A program made the translations under genes and the position numbers. Below are positions 38,368-48,224 of a stretch of DNA of 64,000 nt, one piece after another. The stretch is taken from assembly GCF_001007935.1 (NCBI RefSeq), contig NZ_CP011451.1, positions 2,666,001 to 2,730,000 on the forward strand, read 5' to 3'. The stretch comes from Nitrosomonas communis (GTDB taxonomy: Bacteria; Pseudomonadota; Gammaproteobacteria; Burkholderiales; Nitrosomonadaceae). Below the pieces are notes generated by a model, which saw nothing but the letters and a program-made list of their open reading frames with translations, was not told where the DNA came from and ran no database searches. Numbering within the stretch: position 1 is the stretch's first letter; each line of letters begins with the position of its first letter.

Positions 38368-40218
38368 ATGGTGCTCAATTATTCAACTCAATCTTTCATT
38401 AGTCTTCTGATTCACTTTTATGGGGTACGGGGGCTATTCATTACGCTACTTATTGTTTTATGCGCATTTAATCCCACTGCTATTACGGTCGTTGCTGCAG
38501 CCCAATCCAACCAAAACTCAGATAAAGAAACAGAAACAGAAACGAAATCGGATGCTGTGATCAAACTCTCAGCACCTAAATCTGTCAAGAAACTCATAAA
38601 GGAATACATTTCTTTTCCTGAAGAACCCTTTGTAAATGATACTGCCCGGGCGGTTTTTGTTCGTAAAACTAAGGAGGAAATCAGAGAGCTCCTGGCCACT
38701 GAAGGCTATTTCACACCGACAATTACACTCGAAGACCATTTGGCTGGAGAGAAACCGGTATTGAAGGTCGCTCCAGGAAAGCGGACACGGGTGGCTGAAG
38801 TAACGATCGAATTTCAGGGAGATCTCGCCACTGACACAGCGGAACACCAGGAACGAATGGAGCAGTTGCGCGCCAATTGGCCACTCATACCACGCAAATT
38901 CTTTCGTAGCGCTGTCTGGGAAGAGGCCAAAGCCTCTTTGTTATCCAATTTGGCTGAAAGCGAATATGCAGCCGCACAGATCGTCACCAGCGAAGCTGAA
39001 ATTGATCCTGCTGCTGCAACAGCAAAATTAAAGGTCGTTATCGACTCAGGACCTGTCTTTTACTTTGGAGATCTACAGATTTCTGGATTGCAGCGATATG
39101 ATCAAGGCCTGGTTACCAGCTACGTTCCCTTTCAAAAGGGTGAAGTCTATCGTCGGGACCAAATTCTTGCATTCCAGGCTGCTTTACAGAATTTACCTCA
39201 CTTTAGCTCGGTCTCTGTCAGTATCGATCCAGATATAGCTTCTCACCAAGCTACTCCCATTAACGTCATCCTGACCGAGGCGCGCGCTCAGCGGATCGGG
39301 GTGGGCGTTGGCTATAGCACTAACACGGGGGCTCGCGGAGAGCTCAACTATCGGCATGCTAATTTAATTAATTTTCATAACCAGCCATTAAACTTTATCA
39401 GTTTGCTTCGTTATGAGCAAAAACGGCAGACCTTATTTGCAAGACTTGAGACAATCCCGGATAGAAACCGTTACCTGTTTAGCCTGAGCGCAAAAGTAGA
39501 ACGAACCGATATCGAAGATTTGAAAACATTCAGTCAAAGAGTCAGTTTTAACCGAGAACGGACTACGGAAACAATGCAGTCACAATATGGCCTTACCTGG
39601 CAAAGGGAAGAAAGAAGTCCGGCTGGCGCGCCAGATACCGTCAGTGAAGCACTCGTGCTGGATAGTTGGTGGCGTTACCGTAATGTCGACAATCCCCTGT
39701 TTGCCAGACGTGGCCATATATCAGAAATTCGCTTTGGCGGTGGCACTCAGTATGTACTTTCGAAACGGGATTTTGTGCGAATGTACGCACGGCATCAACA
39801 CTGGTGGCCAATTGGAGAGCGCGATGTGCTGTACCTGCGTGCTGAATTGGGTTATACCATAGCCTCATCACGTTTAGGTATTCCTCAGGAATACTTATTC
39901 CGTGCAGGCGGTATCAATTCTGTTCGCGGGCATAATTTTTTAAGCCTGGGTGTAACTGAAGGCGATGCTATTGTAGGTGGACGCACACTCGGCACAGGGA
40001 CACTCGAATATGTGCACTGGTTTACTGAGAACTGGGGAGGCGCCATATTTACCGATGTGGGTGATGCTACAGATTCCTGGAAGTCTTTCGATCCATCAGT
40101 TGCTTATGGTAGTGGTATCCGCTGGCGTAGCCCTGCTGGTCCACTGGCGCTCGATTTAGCGCGGCGACATGATACTGGTGCGCTGCATGTCCATTTATCG
40201 ATTGCGGCAGCTTTCTAG
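38368..40218 (+). CDS. tamA: TamA, outer-membrane assembly barrel
   Basis: 616 aa of the BamA/TamA (Omp85) family. An N-terminal hydrophobic signal (about 24-45, ending VVAAA) precedes POTRA modules (about 75-310; EEIRELLATEGYFTPTITLE, FYFGDLQISGLQRYDQGLV, NLPHFSSVSVSID) and a C-terminal 16-strand barrel (about 330-616) with FRAGGINSVRGHNFLSLG, the conserved RGH turn of Omp85 barrels. It works with inner-membrane-anchored TamB in inserting autotransporters and in lipid transport. tamB follows after 251 bp, a gap with no convincing gene. Confidence 0.93.
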   Translation: MVLNYSTQSFISLLIHFYGVRGLFITLLIVLCAFNPTAITVVAAAQSNQNSDKETETETKSDAVIKLSAPKSVKKLIKEYISFPEEPFVNDTARAVFVRKTKEEIRELLATEGYFTPTITLEDHLAGEKPVLKVAPGKRTRVAEVTIEFQGDLATDTAEHQERMEQLRANWPLIPRKFFRSAVWEEAKASLLSNLAESEYAAAQIVTSEAEIDPAAATAKLKVVIDSGPVFYFGDLQISGLQRYDQGLVTSYVPFQKGEVYRRDQILAFQAALQNLPHFSSVSVSIDPDIASHQATPINVILTEARAQRIGVGVGYSTNTGARGELNYRHANLINFHNQPLNFISLLRYEQKRQTLFARLETIPDRNRYLFSLSAKVERTDIEDLKTFSQRVSFNRERTTETMQSQYGLTWQREERSPAGAPDTVSEALVLDSWWRYRNVDNPLFARRGHISEIRFGGGTQYVLSKRDFVRMYARHQHWWPIGERDVLYLRAELGYTIASSRLGIPQEYLFRAGGINSVRGHNFLSLGVTEGDAIVGGRTLGTGTLEYVHWFTENWGGAIFTDVGDATDSWKSFDPSVAYGSGIRWRSPAGPLALDLARRHDTGALHVHLSIAAAF

Positions 40219-40469
40219 TGCATTAAACCTGAAAACCGTCGTTAATTACTTTGTTACATAATTAAGTCAATGACATATCGCCGTATCTTCGAAAATTTTT
40301 TGCTTACCAAAATGTTAGGTTCGCTACGAGTTGCATCATATCTTGCTGCAAGCGCAAATATGGCGTTACTTTTCATTGTCGGAGGTATCCTATGGGTTCC
40401 TAGTGCCCTGCCTTGCACTTGGATCACCACGCACTCCCTCCTGTCCAATAGCAGTTTTTAGGTTAGAAA

Positions 40470-43400
40470 ATGGAAAATACCGAAGTCCATCCCAAACAAA
40501 AAGAAAAGAGGAAAAAGCCATGGTTTCTCCTTTTCTTTCTGTTGCTGACTGTGGTCATAAGTGCAATTAGTATTTGGCTAGTCACGACCACTTCTGGCCT
40601 GCGCTTCTTGTTATCTTCAGTGTCTCGCATCAGTGGGGAGGGTATCATTTTTGAGGAGGTTAAGGGTACCTTACGCGCTTTAAGCATAAAGAAAATTAAC
40701 TATACCAGTGAAGGGTTGCACGCCACCATCAACGAAATTGAGCTACAGTGGCAGCCTCGCTTGTTATTCTCCCGTCAATTAGCAATCGATATCCTGGCAG
40801 CAAAAGCAATCGAGATACAATCTTCGCCCTCTCCAGAATCCGATAAGGAGCCATTCGTTTTACCGGATAATTTGCAATTACCCCTCTCGATCATTCTGCA
40901 AGAGCTCGAAATAGGTAGCTTGCAAATGCTGACAATCGGCAAGGAAACACCTGATTTTACGATCACAGACATAACTGCCAGCATTGAAAGTGATGACGAG
41001 CATCATAGCTTGCGGCAAGTCTCACTTGAGTCAGAGTTTGGAAAATTGAGTGGATCACTACAGATTGCTCCTGACAAGCCTTTTGATCTCGAGGCACAAG
41101 CTATCCTGCTCGGCTCGCTGCCATTGACCGAAACGGCCCCTACGGAAGCCGACATTTCTATCCATCTGACCGGCAGTCTGGAAGAGATCAAGGGAACCCT
41201 AACCGGAATGAGCAAAGACACTGAAGGTAAGGGAAATTTTGTATTGCATCCCTTTGCAGCCATGCCGTTTGCCGCGCTTCATCTATCAATTGACAAGTTG
41301 AATCCCTCAACTTTCTTGGCTGATATGCCCAAAGCCAATCTTTCCATCTATACCGATTTACTGGAGGATTCTGCCGGTAAGCTGCAGGGAAATATCGTCA
41401 TTAAAAATAGCCTTCCACTCCCGCTTGATCAGAATGGATTGCCCATAATTGAAATAAGAACACAGCCCTTAATTTCATTAGATGAAATCCAGCTTGACGA
41501 TGTTCTTCTGAAATTAGCAGGTAGCGCAAACATTAGTGGCCATTTCAACTGGCAAATAGCGCAAGCGATGGGAGCTGCTGATCTCAAGGTAAATCAGCTT
41601 AATCCGGCAGCACTGGATACACGTTTGCAAGCTGCTAAAATTAATGGCTATCTCAAGCTCACAGGCGATACCGCGACACAGCAAGGCATAATTTCTCTTC
41701 ATGACAAAAGCAAGGCCTTATCACTTGAAACGAATTTGGTGCGCACAGAAACCGCTGTTAATGTAGAACAAATCACGCTGCGCCATCACAACTCCATGCT
41801 CACCGGGCAAGGACAGCTAGATTTAAAGGAATCACAATCTTTTCACTTTGAAAGTAAAGTCAGCCAATTTGATCTTGCTTCTTTCTTGCAAGCGCCTCGC
41901 TCAAATTTGAACGCAACGCTTAAATTGTCGGGAAAACTTGAACCACAAGTCAGTGGCGTTGTTGATTTCAACATAACCAAAAGCCAATTTAACCAACAAC
42001 CTGTCGTGGGTAAAGGCCAGGTTGCACTTGAGGATGCCAAGCGAATCAAAAGTGCGGTCAGTTTACAGATTGGCACTAATCAATTCAGTGCTCAAGGCGC
42101 TTTTGGTAGCAAGGGTGATCGGTTATTGTTGAATCTCGCTGCCCCCGCCCTGGCACAACTCGGATTAGAGGTAGCAGGTGACCTCAACACCAAGATAACA
42201 TTAGCCGATACTTTAGACTCCCCGAAGCTGCTTATCGAAAGCAGCGCCAAGCACTTAAAGATCAGTGATAACCAATTATCAGGAGTCAACGTCACGGGAA
42301 ATCTGCAAAAATCAGCAGTAGATCTTGCTGTCAAAATGGCTCATTATCGCTTGGATACTGAAGATTATCTGAAAAACTTTACGATAACATTAACCGGCAA
42401 TCAAGCCCGGCATAAATTAAGCATAGACACGGATTTGCCGCGCGATTCCCATTTCACCTTCCATACCACAGGTAAACTTCTCCTTCCTGCAGGAAATAAT
42501 CAGGATGTTCAATGGAGCGGTGAACTAGAAAAACTAGCCGCTACCGGCTTTCTGCCTTTTCACTTGTTAAACCAGCCTGCCGTGACTATCAGCCAGAAAC
42601 GAATTGCTTTGGAACCGACTAGGATTTCTGTTGCTGATGGTGAAATCAGCATACTGGAGGCACGCTGGACGCCCCAGCAATGGTCGAGTCGCGGAACACT
42701 AAAGGGTATCCACTTAAAATCAGAAAATGCACAGCTTCAAGATATCGAAGTACTGCAAATGGGAGGGGAATGGGACATCACTGCGAGCAAACAGCTAAAT
42801 GGTCATATCCGTATTGCTCGCGAGAAAGGAGACTGGGCATTGTTGCTCGAAGATTCTCCCCTGCAATTGGGTTTGCATCAATTGCAGTTCAATGCGCGGA
42901 CGCAAGCAGGTAATTTAATGGCAGATCTAGTCATTCGTGGTGAAAAAGTGGGAGAAACGGTAGCCAGTGTAACACTCCCTTTGGCTTCCAATGAGGGTGC
43001 CTGGCAAGTAGCCAAGGATCAGCCGTTGAGTGGAAAAATGAATGTCAACATTGCGGATTTATCCTGGATTGGGCCGACAGTAAATAGCAGCCTGAAAAGC
43101 GATGGCCAACTCTCTCTTCAAGCTAAGGTAGCCGGTACGTTTAATCAACCCCGCCTGGACGGGATTATAGAGGGAAAAGAGCTGGCGATCGCTCTGCTGG
43201 ATGAAGGCATTGATTTGCAGCAAGGAAGCCTTAAAGCTCATTTTGATCAGACTGCTTTGCGAATCAACACCCTTGCTTTCGTTTCGCCGCATCAAAATCC
43301 ACCCAAGGATGCTATTTTATACAAAATCAAATTACCCAAAGAGGAAGGTCGTCTCACAGTAACGGGCGCCATCGATTATCAAGACCAACGCAGTCATTTG

Positions 43401-44342
43401 AATATCGAAATAGATCACTTACCTGTGGCGCAGCAATCTGATCGATGGATCATTGCTTCTGGCAACAGTCAAGTAAGCTTAGACAAGCAACAACTTACGA
43501 TTAATGGCAAATTGACGACAGATGCCGGTTTTATCAAGCAGCCCAAAGCGGGACAACCCCATTTGCCTGATGATGTGGTGATTATTAAGGCGCAATCCCC
43601 TCCTCCAGACGGTTCGCAGAAATTATTGGTAAACGTGGATGCCGCATTGGATCTAGGCGAACATTTCTATTTGCAGGCTTCCGGACTGAAAGGCCGGCTA
43701 GCCGGGCAATTGCGTTTAAGTAGTAAACCTGGGAAAGCGCTCCATGCAATTGGAACAATTACTGCAGTCGATACAGTCTTCGATGCCTATGGTCAGTACT
43801 TGAGTGTTCAGCGTGGTATCGTCAGCTTTAATGGCCCGCTTGACGATCCCGCTCTTAACGTACTCGCCATCCGACCGAATTTACCCGTGGAGGCCGGCGT
43901 CCAGGTGACCGGTACCGTACGTAAACCGATCGTTAAATTGGTATCCACACCCAACGTTCCCGATGCCGAAAAATTATCCTGGATCGTGTTGGGACGACCG
44001 CCTGATGCGGGTGGTACGGACACGTCGCTATTACTTTCTGCCGCAGGCTCAATTCTGGGAGGGCAAGGGGGTGGCATTGCGAAGACATTAGGTATGGATG
44101 AATTTACAATCAAACAGCAGCAAACCACCGACAGTAAAAGTGATGGGGCATTAAGCGGCCAAATTGGCGTCATCGGCAAACGCCTTTCTTCGCGTCTCTA
44201 TCTGAGCTATGAGCGAGGGCTTACGAGTGCAGCCGCAGGCATCACCAAACTCACTTACAACTTGACACGGAATATCACTATCGTGAGCCGTGCGGGTGAA
44301 GATAATGCAATCGATTTATACTATAACTTTCAGTTGGATTGA
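40470..44342 (+). CDS. tamB: TamB, translocation and assembly module inner-membrane partner
   Basis: 1290 aa, typical TamB length. One N-terminal transmembrane helix (about residues 17-40) follows a basic start (KQKEKRKKPW). A very long periplasmic beta-rich taco-like repeat region comes next, and the C-terminal DUF490 domain ends KLTYNLTRNITIVSRAGEDN. WIVLGRPPD is a clear C-terminal landmark. It bridges the periplasm from inner membrane to TamA. The order tamA-tamB is conserved. Confidence 0.93.
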   Translation: MENTEVHPKQKEKRKKPWFLLFFLLLTVVISAISIWLVTTTSGLRFLLSSVSRISGEGIIFEEVKGTLRALSIKKINYTSEGLHATINEIELQWQPRLLFSRQLAIDILAAKAIEIQSSPSPESDKEPFVLPDNLQLPLSIILQELEIGSLQMLTIGKETPDFTITDITASIESDDEHHSLRQVSLESEFGKLSGSLQIAPDKPFDLEAQAILLGSLPLTETAPTEADISIHLTGSLEEIKGTLTGMSKDTEGKGNFVLHPFAAMPFAALHLSIDKLNPSTFLADMPKANLSIYTDLLEDSAGKLQGNIVIKNSLPLPLDQNGLPIIEIRTQPLISLDEIQLDDVLLKLAGSANISGHFNWQIAQAMGAADLKVNQLNPAALDTRLQAAKINGYLKLTGDTATQQGIISLHDKSKALSLETNLVRTETAVNVEQITLRHHNSMLTGQGQLDLKESQSFHFESKVSQFDLASFLQAPRSNLNATLKLSGKLEPQVSGVVDFNITKSQFNQQPVVGKGQVALEDAKRIKSAVSLQIGTNQFSAQGAFGSKGDRLLLNLAAPALAQLGLEVAGDLNTKITLADTLDSPKLLIESSAKHLKISDNQLSGVNVTGNLQKSAVDLAVKMAHYRLDTEDYLKNFTITLTGNQARHKLSIDTDLPRDSHFTFHTTGKLLLPAGNNQDVQWSGELEKLAATGFLPFHLLNQPAVTISQKRIALEPTRISVADGEISILEARWTPQQWSSRGTLKGIHLKSENAQLQDIEVLQMGGEWDITASKQLNGHIRIAREKGDWALLLEDSPLQLGLHQLQFNARTQAGNLMADLVIRGEKVGETVASVTLPLASNEGAWQVAKDQPLSGKMNVNIADLSWIGPTVNSSLKSDGQLSLQAKVAGTFNQPRLDGIIEGKELAIALLDEGIDLQQGSLKAHFDQTALRINTLAFVSPHQNPPKDAILYKIKLPKEEGRLTVTGAIDYQDQRSHLNIEIDHLPVAQQSDRWIIASGNSQVSLDKQQLTINGKLTTDAGFIKQPKAGQPHLPDDVVIIKAQSPPPDGSQKLLVNVDAALDLGEHFYLQASGLKGRLAGQLRLSSKPGKALHAIGTITAVDTVFDAYGQYLSVQRGIVSFNGPLDDPALNVLAIRPNLPVEAGVQVTGTVRKPIVKLVSTPNVPDAEKLSWIVLGRPPDAGGTDTSLLLSAAGSILGGQGGGIAKTLGMDEFTIKQQQTTDSKSDGALSGQIGVIGKRLSSRLYLSYERGLTSAAAGITKLTYNLTRNITIVSRAGEDNAIDLYYNFQLD

Positions 44343-44365
44343 ATGCAGTATGCAAAGTCATTGTC

Positions 44366-44460
44366 ATTCTGTTTCTCAATTAAACGTGACGCGAAATTGA
44401 GCCTCAGACAGTATCAATATTACGGCAATGAGACGCGCGCAAAGTGAGCTTTAATTTGTT
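44366..44460 (+). repeat. MITE-like palindromic repeat, copy 4 (degenerate)
   Basis: Begins near ATTCTGTTTCTCAATTAAA. The centre GACAGTATCAATATTACGGC matches the family; the ends are eroded. It lies between the convergent tamB and the diguanylate cyclase gene. Confidence 0.6.
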
Positions 44461-44470
44461 AAAAAAACGC

Positions 44471-46345
44471 TTATGCAAGGCACACCCTATTACGTCCATT
44501 CTCTTTCGCCTGATACAGCGCTTTGTCGGCCTGATTGAGCAGCGTGTTCAAGTCGGTGTCTTTATCCTTGAGACTAGCCACACCTATCGATACCTTGAAA
44601 TAAAGCGCCATGCCTGTCTCCAGCGTCACCGCGGTGCAGGCCACTTCCTCGCGCAAGCGCTCCGCAACTTCTGTCGCTTTTTGCAGATCGGTCTCAGGCA
44701 GCAATACGGCAAACTCTTCCCCGCCTATACGTCCGATGATATCAACTGTACGCAGCATTTTACGCATGACATCAGACAGCCGTTTGAGCACAGTGTCACC
44801 TGCCTGATGCCCATGTCTGTCGTTGATTTTCTTAAAGTTGTCGATGTCGAGCATGAGCGAGGAAAGAGTGTGATGATACCGCTGTGCGCGCATAAGCTCG
44901 GCGTTACCCTGTTCCATGAAAAAGCGCCGGTTGAACAATCCGGTCAGATAGTCCTGGCGTGCCTGCTGCTCAAGCTTTTCTTTCAATAGCTCCAGCTCTG
45001 TAATATCTGTAGAAATACCGCATAGCCCGCAGATGCTGGTTTTCTTGTCGTTTTCATAAATCGGCGTCTTGATCTCCCAGTAGATACGAAGGTGGCCGTC
45101 CTTACCCTTGCAGGTGACTTTCTCTGCAGTATCTTCGCCATGTCGCAGCACACGTATGTCTGTTTCATGCAATCTCGCCACTGTTTCGGGTGGAAAAAAA
45201 CGTGAATCGGAGCTGCCCGCCAGATCCTCTGCCGAACACTTGAATAGCTCCAGCATCGACCGGTTGGCGTAGATATAACGCCGCTGTTGATCCTTCATAA
45301 AAATATACGTGGGGATACGATCCAGTGCAAAACTGAACCGGTCAACCAGGATACGAGCTTGTGCTGCCTCTTTCTCGAGCTTACGCTGGCGGTGTTGGTG
45401 GAGAAATAGGCCAATGGTGGAAGCCAGTACAATGACGCCGAAAAATATTCCTTGAGCTAAAATGTGCTGTCGCCATGACTGGAAGATGGAATCGGAATCA
45501 CGATTGACAGCAACGACCAGGGGTTTGTCCATCTTGAGATCGGCCGGATAAATAGTGCGCAGCGCGAGCATACCATGCTCCTTAGTGGCATACATGATAT
45601 TCGTGAAGACTTGCTCCTTCTTGCCGCTATTCTGATGTCGCGTAAAGAACGAATCAGGAGGCCTCAGATTCACTCCCTCCATATTTTCTCTTTCGTCAGG
45701 TATTGTGAGGAACACCAGGCCATCACTATGGATAAGCGCCACCCACATGCTTGACGCATATTGCACCGACATCATAAGGGTTTTGAAATATTCCGGATCA
45801 AGCGTTGCAGAGACAATGCCGGCAAATTCGCCCTGCTCCCCCGCAATCATGCGGATGACGTTAATGACGAATATCCCATCTATGGTTTCAAATGGTGGTG
45901 AGACATAAAGCATATCCGCATTGGGATGCTGTTTGACTTCCTGGAAATAATCGCGGAAACCAATATTCATTCCGATCAATTCAGCACGCGTCGAAGCAGT
46001 GATGGTGCCTTCTTTATCCACGATGTTCATGGTGCGTATGCCCGGTATGATGCTGGCTGCCTTGAGGTGGCGTATTGCCGCTTGCTGCCCTGCATCGTCT
46101 TTCCAGTAAGCCAGATTGCTGCGAACGTTTTCCAGCGCAAGATTCGCACTCGTCAACTGGTACTCCGTGTTCTCAGCAATTACACGCGCCTGAGTCGACA
46201 ATCTGTCATGCTCACGGACAGCAGTGCGCTCATGCTCAAAATACAGATTAAATGTAATTACCGTACCTAAAGTAATCAAGATCAAGCCAAGCCCAAGCCA
46301 TTGCACATAAAAAGGTCTTCTTAGCGGAATGATCTGCAACGGCAT
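44471..46345 (-). CDS. Membrane sensor diguanylate cyclase (Cache-PAS-GGDEF)
   Basis: 624 aa. Makes cyclic di-GMP. A transmembrane helix at about 14-33 and another near 295-315 flank a periplasmic dCache-type sensor, followed by a PAS domain (about 340-460) and a GGDEF domain (about 470-620). The active site is GGEEF and the inhibitory I-site RxxD (RTVD) stands five residues before it, so feedback control is expected. No EAL domain, so a synthase only. The periplasmic ligand is unknown. Single-gene unit. Confidence 0.92.
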   Translation of the reverse strand: MPLQIIPLRRPFYVQWLGLGLILITLGTVITFNLYFEHERTAVREHDRLSTQARVIAENTEYQLTSANLALENVRSNLAYWKDDAGQQAAIRHLKAASIIPGIRTMNIVDKEGTITASTRAELIGMNIGFRDYFQEVKQHPNADMLYVSPPFETIDGIFVINVIRMIAGEQGEFAGIVSATLDPEYFKTLMMSVQYASSMWVALIHSDGLVFLTIPDERENMEGVNLRPPDSFFTRHQNSGKKEQVFTNIMYATKEHGMLALRTIYPADLKMDKPLVVAVNRDSDSIFQSWRQHILAQGIFFGVIVLASTIGLFLHQHRQRKLEKEAAQARILVDRFSFALDRIPTYIFMKDQQRRYIYANRSMLELFKCSAEDLAGSSDSRFFPPETVARLHETDIRVLRHGEDTAEKVTCKGKDGHLRIYWEIKTPIYENDKKTSICGLCGISTDITELELLKEKLEQQARQDYLTGLFNRRFFMEQGNAELMRAQRYHHTLSSLMLDIDNFKKINDRHGHQAGDTVLKRLSDVMRKMLRTVDIIGRIGGEEFAVLLPETDLQKATEVAERLREEVACTAVTLETGMALYFKVSIGVASLKDKDTDLNTLLNQADKALYQAKENGRNRVCLA

Positions 46346-46658
46346 AGTGCTCTCCTAATTGGTTACTCACCCAATTGACTCTAAGAACACCTGTTCGTTC
46401 ATATATCAGCCACAGATTCCAATCCACAAACGCGACATGTAGTAGATAATATATCTGGTATTCTTGGCAATTTATATTTTATTACGCCATGCTAAGATGC
46501 ATGCTGCCAGTCGCAACGATACTTAGAGCGAGGAAGAAAGGATGGGGAAGGTGCTATCAATAAATTTATCAGCTCTCCTTGCCGTATATTGTTTGTATTG
46601 CCTGTAATCAGAATGCTTGATTTGACATCAACGCGGTCGCGGTAAATTGCAAAAAACC

Positions 46659-48224
46659 TTACCCTTCCTCCGAACGCTTACTTATTTTGTCAGGCAAATT
46701 CCAGAGAAACCGCCCAGTACTGAGCAGTTGACGGCGTAGCATAGTCCAGTCTTCTGCACGCTTTTTCGCATCCAGGCAGCGCAGCAGTCGCACTCGGAGT
46801 GCAGCATTCTGATGGTGCAGTATGGCGGCCCAGAGTGCGTCATTGACGTTGTAAACCCTTCCTTCCTTGAGGCATACCGGGATAACTTGCTCTATTGGTA
46901 TCGCAAGATCATTCGCAATTGCCTGTACCGCTGCACGAATGCTGATAGCTTTGACATCCTGCTGGTTGCTCAAATCATAGGGAGGCTGCCATGCGCTTGC
47001 CGGCCGTAAGAGATCGATATGGCTTACGGCGACCAATATGGGAGGTAAGCGGCGATTCAATTGTGTACTCTGGAATACGCGCAGTGCGTCCAAACAATGC
47101 CGCTCAGTTTGTCGATCAGGTCGATTTGCGGGACTGACCCATAGAATAAGATCGGCATTCAGCGCAGCAGTGAGTACTTGTTTCTCATTAAAAAGCGTAC
47201 TGTCACAGCCTGGGCTATCAAAGATCAGCGCCTGGGTTAATCCTTCGCGTTGCAGTACAAACGGGGTGATGGTCTCGGTAGTATCGGGCAATACATCAGT
47301 TGCAGTGGTGAGCTTTCCGAACAGTGCATTGATCAGGCTCGATTTACCGGCGTTGGTTCGTCCCAGCACAAGGATGCGTAGGGGTTCTTCGGGTACGGTA
47401 GCAGTTAGTTCGATTTTTTTTAAATCAGCGTGTGAGACCGGTGTTCTCTCTGCAGCCTGTTTGGAGCTTTCCTCCAATGCGACTGGCTGACGGCCACTGT
47501 AGAGATCGATCGCATAGTAACCGACCTTGCGCACATAAGCACGTAAAAACCAGCGATGTAGCTCACTGCGAGCGAGACTGAAACTGCGCTCTTGCAGATG
47601 CCGCCAGATCTCGCCAAACAGTGCACTCATTGGATTGATCAGTATTCTGCCTGCCCGATAAATGTTGTATGCTTGCTCAGCTTTGGCTTTCCAGCGATGT
47701 AATCGAAGCAAGTCACCAATTGTCAGGCGGTCACTAAACGGTATATTTTCAGTTATATCTTTACGTAAATCACGGCTTGCCTGCTCGATAATTAACAGTG
47801 TATGCGGCACAGTAAGTTCCAGAAAAGGCTTCTCAGCCTGGGGATAATAGTAGTGTGATACAGTATCCAGCGTGCGCCTGCCTAATACTAATATCCAGGA
47901 TGAATCTTCGATCGGCCAGTCTTCAGGGTTACACGTCTCTGCCAGTTTTTCAACCTGCTGCCACACGGCCTCCGCCTTGGGTGGCCAGTCTGGATTAGGT
48001 TCGGTAGCAATTCCCTCAAGCATTTGACGATCACGTTTCGCTTGCCAATAGAGCAAGCCATAGCTCAACACGCTAAATACCACCATTGCGGTTGCCCAGT
48101 AAAGCAGATTGCCTGTCTGCCACAACCATACCATTCCTAGCGCGAATACCGCGAGTGCGGGCACTGCTAATAAAATTAATGCAAATACCCGTAGTAGATC
48201 AATTTTGTGCAATAATGTTCTCAT
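46659..48224 (-). CDS. Membrane-associated Era-like GTPase
   Basis: 521 aa. Two hydrophobic helices near the N-terminus (about 10-60) anchor it. A TRAFAC GTPase core begins near residue 283: G1 LGRTNAGKSSLINALFG, G3 DSPGCDST, G4-like AVSHIDLL (the usual NKxD reads SHID). It overlaps the upstream GTPase by 4 bp, and both are probably made together. Function unknown; similar pairs have been called GTPase/DUF697 proteins. Confidence 0.75.
   Translation of the reverse strand: MRTLLHKIDLLRVFALILLAVPALAVFALGMVWLWQTGNLLYWATAMVVFSVLSYGLLYWQAKRDRQMLEGIATEPNPDWPPKAEAVWQQVEKLAETCNPEDWPIEDSSWILVLGRRTLDTVSHYYYPQAEKPFLELTVPHTLLIIEQASRDLRKDITENIPFSDRLTIGDLLRLHRWKAKAEQAYNIYRAGRILINPMSALFGEIWRHLQERSFSLARSELHRWFLRAYVRKVGYYAIDLYSGRQPVALEESSKQAAERTPVSHADLKKIELTATVPEEPLRILVLGRTNAGKSSLINALFGKLTTATDVLPDTTETITPFVLQREGLTQALIFDSPGCDSTLFNEKQVLTAALNADLILWVSPANRPDRQTERHCLDALRVFQSTQLNRRLPPILVAVSHIDLLRPASAWQPPYDLSNQQDVKAISIRAAVQAIANDLAIPIEQVIPVCLKEGRVYNVNDALWAAILHHQNAALRVRLLRCLDAKKRAEDWTMLRRQLLSTGRFLWNLPDKISKRSEEG

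Noticed and set aside
40270..40461. 63-codon frame between tamA and tamB
   Set aside because: No ribosome site and poor coding character; overlapping frames on both strands look alike.
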